Source: Nocardioidaceae bacterium (GTDB taxonomy: Bacteria; Actinomycetota; Actinomycetes; Propionibacteriales; Nocardioidaceae). Taken from it: a stretch of DNA of 8,593 bases. The position numbers and the translations under genes were made by a program. Where the stretch lies: positions 1 through 8,593 of the forward strand of contig JACCYS010000214.1 in assembly GCA_013696365.1 (NCBI GenBank). Reading direction: 5' to 3'. Of the stretch, positions 1 through 4,945 are shown piece after piece (positions within the stretch are counted from its first letter, which is position 1; every line of letters begins with the position of its first letter). The notes under the pieces are model-generated. The model was not told where the DNA came from, made no database searches, and worked only from the letters and a program-made list of their open reading frames with translations.

Positions 1-149
1 GGGTGCCCCCAGGCGGACCGGGGTGCGGCGGCCCGCTCACCCGCTGCGGCCGCACGCGCTAACACAGCAGCCACCACGGTGACCACCGCAGCCAGCTCCT
101 CGTCCGTGGGCTCGCCGCGTACGACCCGCAGCAGCGGCGGCCCGGTCAC
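1..149 (-). CDS. accE: Acyl-CoA carboxylase epsilon subunit (AccE-like), partial
   Basis: Small accessory subunit of an actinobacterial acyl-CoA carboxylase; family members bind the beta (carboxyltransferase) subunit and stimulate holoenzyme assembly. Only the first 49 codons lie in the window. They read MTGPPLLRVVRGEPTDEELA and continue through an Ala/Val-rich helix to a Ser-Ala-Trp near the edge. The 'LRVVRG-PT-EELAAL' opening and the conserved Ser-x-Trp near the C-terminus are typical of AccE proteins. The GTG start at 149 overlaps the accD5 stop as GTGA (4 bp), so translation is probably coupled and no separate Shine-Dalgarno sequence is visible. Position directly after accD5 matches the family's usual gene order. 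The protein is short and poorly conserved, so the assignment leans on the N-terminal motif and context; the C-terminal end is not visible. Confidence 0.85.
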   Translation of the reverse strand, partial: MTGPPLLRVVRGEPTDEELAAVVTVVAAVLARAAAAGERAAAPRSAWGH

Positions 150-1744
150 AGCGGGATGTTCCCGTGCTTCTTGGGCGGCAGCGTCTCGCGCTTGGAGCGC
201 AGCAGCCGCAGCGACCGGATGATCTCCAGGCGGGTCTCGTGCGGCTGCACCACCGCGTCGATGTAACCGCGCTCCGCGGCAATGTAGGGGTTGGCCAGCG
301 TGTCCTCGTACTCGGTGATCAGCTCGGCCCGGCGCGCCTCCGGGTCGTCCGCCTCGGCGAGCTCGGTGCGATAAAGGATGTTGACCGCGCCCTGCGCCCC
401 CATCACCGCGATCTGCGCGGTCGGCCAGGCGATGTTCATGTCCGCGCCCAGATGTTTGGATCCCATCACGTCGTACGCACCGCCGTACGCCTTGCGGGTG
501 ATGACGGTGACCAGCGGCACGGTGGCCTCGGCGTAGGCGTAGATCAGCTTGGCCCCGCGGCGGATGATGCCGCCCCACTCCTGTCCGGTGCCAGGAAGAA
601 ATCCGGGCACGTCGACGAACGTCAGCACCGGCACGTTGAACGCGTCGCAAGTGCGCACGAAGCGGGCCGCCTTCTCGCTGGCGTCGATGTCCAGCGTGCC
701 GGCAAGCTGCGCGGGCTGGTTGGCGACGACCCCGACCGCGTGCCCCTCGACCCGGCCGAAGCCGACCAAGATGTTTGGCGCGAACAACTGCTGCACCTCG
801 AGGAAGTCACCGTCGTCCAGCACGCCACGGATGGCGGTGCGCATGTCGTAGGGCTGGTGGGGGGAGTCCGGCACCAACGCGTCCAGCGTCCGGTCGTCGT
901 CGGTGATCTCCTCGACGACCGGTTCGTCGTAGACCGGCGCCTCCTCCAGGTTGTTGCTGGGAAGGAACCCCAGCAGCGCCTTGACATAGTCGATCGCGTC
1001 GGTCTCGTCGCTGCCCAGGTAGTGCGCGTTGCCGGACGTGGTGTTGTGGGTGCGGGCGCCGCCGAGGTCCTCGAACGTCACCTCTTCGCCGGTCACCGTC
1101 TTGATCACATCTGGTCCGGTGATGAACATATGTGAGGTCTGATCCACCATTACGGTGAAGTCGGTGAGGGCGGGGGAGTAGACGTGCCCGCCGGCGCAGG
1201 CGCCCATGATCAACGAGATCTGCGGGATGACCCCGGACGCATGCGCATTGCGCCGGAAGATCTCGCCGTACAGCCCGAGCGAGACCACGCCCTCCTGGAT
1301 GCGGGCACCGGCGCCCTCGTTGATCCCGACGACCGGGCTGCCGGTGCGCATTGCCAGGTCCATGACCTTGCAGATCTTCTCGCCGTAGACCTCGCCGAGG
1401 CTGCCGCCGAAGACGGTGAAGTCCTGCGCGAACACGCATACCTGGCGCCCGTCGACGGCGCCGTAGCCGGTGACGACCCCGTCGCCGTACGGCCGGCGCT
1501 TGTCCAGGCCGAATGCGGTGCTGCGGTGCCGGGCCAGCTCGTCGATCTCCACGAACGAGCCGTCATCCAGCAACAGCCCAATCCGCTCGCGGGCGGTGAG
1601 CTTGCCCTTGGCGTGTTGCGACTCGACTGCCCGAGCTGACCCGGCATGCACCGCCTCATCCAGTCGCCGCTCCAGGTCAGCCAGCTTGCCGGCGGTGGTG
1701 TGGATGTCCGCGCCGTCGGGTTGGGCGGGCGATGCTTCGCTCAC
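146..1744 (-). CDS. accD5: Acyl-CoA (propionyl-CoA) carboxylase beta subunit, AccD5/PccB type
   Basis: Carboxyltransferase subunit that moves CO2 from carboxybiotin to an acyl-CoA, probably propionyl-CoA to give methylmalonyl-CoA. It acts in the cytoplasm with a biotinylated alpha subunit encoded elsewhere. The 532-residue product is of normal family length and ends in the characteristic LPPKKHGNIPL. Recognisable blocks are DIHTTAGKLADLERR (13-27), HAKGKLTARERI (44-55), GINEGAGARIQEGVVSLGLY (140-159), GACAGGHVYSPALTDF (181-196), VDVPGFLPG (377-385) and KAYGGAYDVMGSK (418-430). From memory of Streptomyces PccB, the oxyanion-hole pairs correspond to Gly185-Gly186 and Gly422-Ala423, and Asp425 to the specificity residue Asp422; Asp favours propionyl-CoA. 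The GTG at 1744 is chosen because a TAGGGT box ends 7 nt upstream, leaving no room for a ribosome-binding site, and because the length fits. The frame stays open to 1828 but that stretch runs into the preceding gene. It overlaps accE by GTGA. Confidence 0.97.
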   Translation of the reverse strand: MSEASPAQPDGADIHTTAGKLADLERRLDEAVHAGSARAVESQHAKGKLTARERIGLLLDDGSFVEIDELARHRSTAFGLDKRRPYGDGVVTGYGAVDGRQVCVFAQDFTVFGGSLGEVYGEKICKVMDLAMRTGSPVVGINEGAGARIQEGVVSLGLYGEIFRRNAHASGVIPQISLIMGACAGGHVYSPALTDFTVMVDQTSHMFITGPDVIKTVTGEEVTFEDLGGARTHNTTSGNAHYLGSDETDAIDYVKALLGFLPSNNLEEAPVYDEPVVEEITDDDRTLDALVPDSPHQPYDMRTAIRGVLDDGDFLEVQQLFAPNILVGFGRVEGHAVGVVANQPAQLAGTLDIDASEKAARFVRTCDAFNVPVLTFVDVPGFLPGTGQEWGGIIRRGAKLIYAYAEATVPLVTVITRKAYGGAYDVMGSKHLGADMNIAWPTAQIAVMGAQGAVNILYRTELAEADDPEARRAELITEYEDTLANPYIAAERGYIDAVVQPHETRLEIIRSLRLLRSKRETLPPKKHGNIPL

Positions 1745-1757
1745 CCGCGGAACCCTA
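1745..1757 (-). promoter_or_regulatory. Probable leaderless -10 promoter element of accD5
   Basis: On the minus strand TAGGGT (1757 to 1752) is followed by TCCGCGG (7 nt) and then the accD5 GTG. This matches the TANNNT -10 consensus of actinobacterial sigma-A promoters, and the spacing puts the transcription start at or next to the GTG. No clear -35 hexamer is visible at the usual distance, which is common for such promoters. The same arrangement precedes birA and purK in this window. The start site itself is inferred. Confidence 0.6.
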
Positions 1758-1762
1758 GCCGT

Positions 1763-1793
1763 CGGGCGGGCACCCGCAGACTCAGCCCGCCCG
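1763..1793 (-). repeat. GC-rich inverted repeat over the HNH stop codon, possible hairpin terminator
   Basis: CGGGCGGGC at 1763-1771 is the exact reverse complement of GCCCGCCCG at 1785-1793, giving a 9-bp perfect stem with a 13-nt loop. The stop codon of the HNH reading frame (1782-1784) lies at the edge of the loop. No U-tract follows, so this is not a classical intrinsic terminator. It could still act as a U-less hairpin that ends or weakens read-through from the HNH gene before the accD5 promoter, or be a protein-binding dyad in the -35 region of that promoter. GC-rich DNA makes such stems fairly common. Confidence 0.35.
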
Positions 1794-2657
1794 GGAGAGC
1801 AGCGCGGCCAAGTGTCGCTCGCCCACACTGTCGCTGCGGGGCGGGTGCGGGCGGCTGCCGGGTCCGAGCGCGGCCGGCGGCTGACATCGATGGGTGTGGC
1901 CGGAGGGCCAACGCCACTCGACGTCGGGTGCGTGCACGCGCAGGTGGTCCAGACCGTCGCCGACCGTGAGCGGCGGCAGCGCGGTCACGTTGACCCCCGG
2001 GTGGTCCTTGAGCACATGAGCCAGTTTGCTGAGGCTCTGCCCGTTCGCCGCCGCAGTCTGGCCCCCGTGTCGATGCTCACGGATGTGGTCGATGTCGACC
2101 ACCTGCCCGCCTGAGACCCGGCAGCCCTGATCCCGCCACATGGCGAAGTTGCGAAGGTCGCCCGTGAAAAGCCGGGCGTTGGAGTCCATCGCCAGGAGGC
2201 GGCCGTCGAACGGGTCGCAAAGCAGGGCACGCAGCGTAGTGGGGGCACCTCCGGCCTGCGCGGACGGGACGATGTCGCGGATCACCGAAACCGGCACAGC
2301 GCCATAACCGCGCAACATCCCGGGCTGATCGTCCAGCCCCAGCAAGGTGGCGGCACTGATCACCACCTGCACCTCGGCCGCAAGCGGCAGCCGAGGCGAC
2401 CGCGCCGGCGGTGCGTGCGCGGGCGGTTGCGCCACGCCGAATGGGTGGTCGCCGGGCAGATCCATCGGCTGGTCCAGCGCGCAAAAGTCGTCCCACGCCG
2501 GGTCGTCGAGCCCCGGCTCGGCGTCCGGCGTCGGTGGTGGTGCCGACCACCACCACGGCTCCTGTCCGTCGACCGATTGCCAGGTCGCTGGCGACGCAGC
2601 CGACTTGCCGCCAACGAGGGGGACACCGAGGAGCGACTCGACCAGCACATCGGCCAT
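1782..2657 (-). CDS. HNH endonuclease-like C-terminal part of a split DUF222/13E12-type protein
   Basis: Second half (291 aa) of a DUF222-HNH protein, the family that includes the 13E12 repeat proteins of mycobacteria; their cellular role is not established. It opens with MADVLVESLLG (1-11), the segment that normally closes DUF222. A Pro-rich linker follows (about 38-93), then a domain containing VPVSVIRDIV (121-130). The HNH region has VVDIDHIREH (186-195), Gly-Gly at 198-199 and Asn205. The tail EWRWPSGHTHR (247-257) is typical of the family. Odd point: of the cysteines that usually bind structural zinc I can see only Cys179; positions 210 and 213 are Ser and Ala in my alignment. The ATG at 2657 overlaps the preceding stop as TGATG. 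The frame upstream encodes a plausible continuation of the family motif, so this is best read as the 3' part of a frameshifted gene, although reinitiation at TGATG could express it separately. Confidence 0.8.
   Translation of the reverse strand: MADVLVESLLGVPLVGGKSAASPATWQSVDGQEPWWWSAPPPTPDAEPGLDDPAWDDFCALDQPMDLPGDHPFGVAQPPAHAPPARSPRLPLAAEVQVVISAATLLGLDDQPGMLRGYGAVPVSVIRDIVPSAQAGGAPTTLRALLCDPFDGRLLAMDSNARLFTGDLRNFAMWRDQGCRVSGGQVVDIDHIREHRHGGQTAAANGQSLSKLAHVLKDHPGVNVTALPPLTVGDGLDHLRVHAPDVEWRWPSGHTHRCQPPAALGPGSRPHPPRSDSVGERHLAALLSRAG
2533..2554 (-). repeat. Perfect 9-bp hairpin inside the HNH gene
   Basis: GGTGGTGGT at 2533-2541 and ACCACCACC at 2546-2554 are reverse complements separated by a 4-base loop. 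In the gene this encodes the Trp-Trp-Trp (35-37) and Pro-Pro-Pro (40-42) part of the linker, so it may simply reflect codon repetition of GGT/ACC triplets. A function in RNA folding cannot be shown from the sequence. Confidence 0.5.
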
Positions 2658-3436
2658 CAGGTCATCGATGGGGACCGCTCGTCGCCGTCGCGCCGCATAC
2701 CCCGCGCGGTCCGGTCCAGCCGGGTGAACACCGCCAGCGCCTCCTCCGCGCGCAGCCGGGCGAGCACGGCAGCGGTCCCGTCGATCGGGTCGCTCAGCCG
2801 CACGCTGCGGCGGAGCCTGGCCCGCTCGGCGCGCTTGTCGGCCGCCAGTGGGTCGGCGGCCAGCACTCGGCGCTCAGCTGCCTGCGCAAGCCGCCCCGGA
2901 GTCAGCCTGCTCGTCATCGCATCTGCGGCCAACTGCCCATCAACGGCTCGGCGTAGATCGGGGTCCAAAACCTCGGTCGCATACAACACCCCGCGCAGAC
3001 CGGTCATGGAGACCGATCCAGTGCCCACCAGGCTGAGCAACGCCGGATGGTCCGCCATGGCGCGAGTGGCGTCGTGGATGCGGAAACGCGCACTGGTCGG
3101 GGTGATCACCATGGCGAAGGCAAGCTCCGTGGCCGCGGTGCGGCCGTGCAGGTGATCTGGGACCTGCTGTTGCACGTCGTCTGCGTGTCGCACCGTGGTG
3201 AAGGCGATGGTGTCGCACAGCTGAGTTGCCTGGACCGCGTGACTGAGACGCTCTTGGGCCGCGATCCGGTTGCACAGCTGAGCAGCGATCCGGTTGCACA
3301 GCTGAGCAGCGATCCGGTTGCACAGCTGAGCAGCGGTCAGGTCCTCGGAGTGTGGCACCTCGCCAACCAGCGCGCCCAGCTTCGACCGGTCACACCCGGT
3401 CGCCTGCGCCAGCGCATCCAGCACGGTGTCGAACAT
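2657..3436 (-). CDS. DUF222 N-terminal part of a split 13E12-type HNH protein
   Basis: This 259-residue product is the DUF222 portion that in relatives is fused in frame to an HNH nuclease domain. It begins MFDTVLDALAQATG and continues through RFRIHDATRAMADHPALL (118-134), GTGSVSMTGLRGVLYATEVLDPD (138-160, the usual 'G-I--W-A-------L-' region of the family), LAQAAERRVLAADPLAADKRAERARLRRSVRL (183-214) and LRAEEALAVFTRLDRTARG (228-246). Residues 35-58 are three identical AAQLCNRI octapeptides from a 24-bp DNA repeat, with a weaker copy (ATQLCDTI) at 70-77. The frame ends at TGA 2659-2657, overlapping the ATG of the HNH frame by one base. In the alternative frame the same DNA reads IDDLMADVLVE, matching the family, so a one- or two-base change at the C-run opposite 2670-2673 probably split the gene. 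Start at ATG 3436 is the family-like Met; the frame stays open further upstream (another ATG at 3478), but that DNA holds the birA promoter. Confidence 0.75.
   Translation of the reverse strand: MFDTVLDALAQATGCDRSKLGALVGEVPHSEDLTAAQLCNRIAAQLCNRIAAQLCNRIAAQERLSHAVQATQLCDTIAFTTVRHADDVQQQVPDHLHGRTAATELAFAMVITPTSARFRIHDATRAMADHPALLSLVGTGSVSMTGLRGVLYATEVLDPDLRRAVDGQLAADAMTSRLTPGRLAQAAERRVLAADPLAADKRAERARLRRSVRLSDPIDGTAAVLARLRAEEALAVFTRLDRTARGMRRDGDERSPSMT
2670..2673 (-). other. Frameshift site separating DUF222 and HNH frames
   Basis: The minus strand reads CGG TCC CCA TCG ATG ACC TGA in the DUF222 frame. Shifting by one base back at the CCCC run gives CCC ATC GAT GAC CTG ATG GCC, that is Pro-Ile-Asp-Asp-Leu-Met-Ala, which joins smoothly to the HNH frame and resembles the conserved 'R-S/T-L-D-Q-x-x-A-D-x-L' motif. 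The change is therefore at or next to this homopolymer. It may be a genuine mutation, a sequencing or assembly error, or a recoding site. Confidence 0.65.
3205..3228. repeat. Degenerate fourth copy of the 24-bp repeat
   Basis: This segment resembles the 24-bp unit of the array at 3261-3332: GCGAT at its left end and GCACAGCTGAG at its right are shared, with differences between. It encodes ATQLCDTI in the DUF222 frame, compared with AAQLCNRI. It is separated from the perfect array by about 32 bp. Confidence 0.5.
3261..3332. repeat. Three perfect 24-bp tandem repeats within the DUF222 gene
   Basis: The unit GCGATCCGGTTGCACAGCTG followed by AGCA occurs without mismatch at 3261-3284, 3285-3308 and 3309-3332, followed by a GCG partial. 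Because 24 is divisible by three, the repeats keep the frame open and encode AAQLCNRI three times. Perfect identity at synonymous positions indicates recent duplication or slippage, so copy number may vary between strains. There are no spacers, so this is not a CRISPR array. Confidence 0.95.
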
Positions 3437-3477
3437 GTCCCTATTGCAGCACTGGCCACCGACAGTCTGCCGGTCCA

Positions 3478-3490
3478 TAGGCTGCGCGGT
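3478..3490 (+). promoter_or_regulatory. Probable leaderless -10 promoter element of birA
   Basis: TAGGCT at 3478-3483 is followed by GCGCGGT (7 nt) and the birA GTG at 3491. The spacing and TANNNT form match the accD5 element on the other side of the DUF222/HNH insert. No Shine-Dalgarno sequence lies before the GTG and no convincing -35 hexamer is seen. Only 54 bp separate this start from the divergent DUF222 ATG. Confidence 0.6.
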
Positions 3491-4339
3491 GTGACGTCCG
3501 CCGACCCTTCGTCTGCCTTCAGCGATCTCGAGCGACCGCCGCTGGACGCCCGTGCGCTGCGCCGCGCACTGCAGGTAGGTCAGCCGGGGTCGTGGTGGCG
3601 CGACCTGACTGTGGTCGACAGCACCGGCAGCACCAACGCCGACCTGGCGGCAGCGGCCCGCACTGGTGAGGCAGGACAGCCAGGCGGCGCCGCGGTCCTC
3701 GTCGCAGAGCACCAGTTGACCGGTCGGGGACGCCTCCACCGGTCCTGGCAGGCACCGCCCAGATCAGCGCTGACGGTGTCTGTGCTGGTGCACCCGCAGG
3801 CGCCGATGGCACGCTGGCCGTGGCTGCCGCTGCTTAGCGGGGTGGTCGTTGCCGAGGCCGTTCGCCGGGCTGCTGGTGTGGACGCCACACTCAAGTGGCC
3901 CAACGATGTCCTGGTCGAGGACCGCAAGCTTGCCGGCGTGCTCGTTGAGCGAGTGGAGACCCCGGTCGGCCCGGCGGCGGTCCTTGGTATCGGTCTGAAC
4001 GTGTCCGCCACCCGGGCCGAGCTGCCGGTCGTCGCGGCCACGTCGCTGGCGTTGGAGCAAGCGTCCACCGTCGACCGCCAGACGATCCTGCTGCGCCTGT
4101 TGCGCACTCTGGAGGCCCTGCACGCCGCCTGGACCGATGCCCCGGACAAGCTGCAGGACTCCTACGTACGCCGCTGTAGCACCCTCGGGTGCCAGGTCCG
4201 GGTCGAGTTGCCCGATGGTTCTGAGGTCGTGGGTCTGGCCGAGAGCGTCGACACGAGTGGCCGCTTGGTGGTGGCCACGTCGGTTGGCCGCCGCACCCTT
4301 GCGGTCGGCGACGTAAGGCACGTCCGAGCCACCCAATGA
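3491..4339 (+). CDS. birA: Biotin-[acetyl-CoA carboxylase] ligase, monofunctional BirA
   Basis: Joins biotin to a lysine of biotin carrier domains using ATP, through biotinyl-5'-AMP; here the likely client is the biotinylated alpha subunit working with the neighbouring AccD5. The 282-residue protein contains VVDSTGSTNADL (41-52), TGRGRLHRSW (77-86, the biotin/AMP-binding GRGR loop), LKWPNDVLVEDRKLAGVLVE (134-153, with the catalytic-type Lys in DRKLAG) and VLGIGLNV (164-171). A small C-terminal beta domain follows (about 235-280, QVRVELPDGSEVVGLAESVD). It lacks the N-terminal winged-helix of E. coli BirA, so it is probably not a repressor, as is usual in actinomycetes. GTG 3491 was chosen because the TAGGCT box sits 7 nt upstream and the coding region starts just after it. 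Its stop lies in a 12-bp repeat array ahead of the PH gene. Confidence 0.95.
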   Translation: MTSADPSSAFSDLERPPLDARALRRALQVGQPGSWWRDLTVVDSTGSTNADLAAAARTGEAGQPGGAAVLVAEHQLTGRGRLHRSWQAPPRSALTVSVLVHPQAPMARWPWLPLLSGVVVAEAVRRAAGVDATLKWPNDVLVEDRKLAGVLVERVETPVGPAAVLGIGLNVSATRAELPVVAATSLALEQASTVDRQTILLRLLRTLEALHAAWTDAPDKLQDSYVRRCSTLGCQVRVELPDGSEVVGLAESVDTSGRLVVATSVGRRTLAVGDVRHVRATQ

Positions 4340-4378
4340 GGCGACCAGTGAGCCATCCAGTGAGCCGACCAGCCGCAA
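4331..4378. repeat. Imperfect 12-bp tandem repeats across the birA stop
   Basis: Four consecutive 12-base blocks can be lined up: ACCCAATGAGGC, GACCAGTGAGCC, ATCCAGTGAGCC and GACCAGCCGCAA. CCAGTGAGCC is exact in the second and third. The period is a multiple of three, so birA's TGA (4337) is repeated in the same frame at 4349 and 4361. The array fills most of the gap between birA and the PH gene. It is either slippage debris or a tandem binding site. Confidence 0.6.
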
Positions 4379-4390
4379 CCGCCGATCTGA

Positions 4391-4402
4391 CACCATCGGG
4401 GC
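4391..4402 (+). promoter_or_regulatory. Possible weak leaderless -10 element before the PH-domain gene
   Basis: CACCAT at 4391-4396 lies 6 nt before the ATG at 4403 and matches TANNNT except for the first base. There is no ribosome-binding sequence in the CGGGGC that separates them. The alternative is that the gene is only read through from birA, 63 bp upstream. Confidence 0.3.
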
Positions 4403-4945
4403 ATGTCAGTGCCGCGCAAACTGCTGATAGACGGGGAGGACATCGTGTTGTCGTTGCACACCCACGTCAAGGCGCTGATCGTGCCGGCGGTGGTCCTCAT
4501 CGTGCTGGTGGGCATCGGCAGCTATCTGACTGCGGTGCTTGCGAGTGGTCGTGGCAGCGACGGTGCCGCTGGCTGGGTGCTCGCCGGGGTGTGGGCCGTG
4601 ACGGCCGTTGCGCTCGTGGGTTGGGCCATCCTGCCGTTCCTGCGGTGGCGCACCACTGAGTACACCGTGACGACAAAGCGGGTGCTGTACACCTCTGGTC
4701 TGCTCAGCCGCACTGGTCGGGCAATGCCGCTGAGCCGGGTGAACGACGTGACCTTCGAGAAGGGGCTGGTCGACCGGTTGTTGGGCTGTGGCACGTTGGT
4801 GGTCAGTGACGCCTCAGAGCAGACCGGCATGCGCTTGCACGACGTCCCGCGGGTCGAGGCGGTGCACCGACGGTTGACCGACCTGATCTTCGGCGGGCCC
4901 GACGGCCTGAGCGACGACGGCACCGGCATGCCGGGTGGCAGATGA
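4403..4945 (+). CDS. Membrane protein with bacterial PH domain (Rv3278c-like)
   Basis: A 180-residue protein of unknown function. It has two predicted membrane helices (about 24-47 and 57-80) followed by a cytoplasmic bacterial PH (bPH2-type) domain at about 81-162. Family-typical features are RWRTTEYTVTTKRVLYTSGL (81-100), the basic-turn-basic stretch LSRTGRAMPLSRVNDVTFEK (101-120) and GCGTLVVSDASE (128-139). The tail is Gly/Asp-rich. Bacterial PH proteins of this kind sit at the membrane, but their ligands are not established. The gene lies just after birA, as its homologue does in mycobacteria. Its stop overlaps the ATG of the adenylate cyclase gene (ATGA), so the two are probably translated from one transcript, which would bring a membrane PH protein and cAMP synthesis together. 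ATG 4403 is the only sensible start: the frame upstream encodes no family sequence. Confidence 0.88.
   Translation: MSVPRKLLIDGEDIVLSLHTHVKALIVPAVVLIVLVGIGSYLTAVLASGRGSDGAAGWVLAGVWAVTAVALVGWAILPFLRWRTTEYTVTTKRVLYTSGLLSRTGRAMPLSRVNDVTFEKGLVDRLLGCGTLVVSDASEQTGMRLHDVPRVEAVHRRLTDLIFGGPDGLSDDGTGMPGGR

Noticed and set aside
164..1135. Long plus-strand open frame antisense to accD5 (323 codons)
   Set aside because: Mirror frame of a certain GC-rich gene; composition of Arg/Val/Asp/Gly repeats, no recognisable domain.
1745..1828. Longer accD5 start at 1828
   Set aside because: Would begin inside the HNH gene and cross the promoter box; residues added are not conserved.
3261..3332. CRISPR-like array
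   Set aside because: The 24-bp units are contiguous without spacers and lie in frame within a coding region.
3437..3739. N-terminal extension of the DUF222 frame
   Set aside because: Lies opposite the birA coding region and its promoter; the added residues do not resemble the family.
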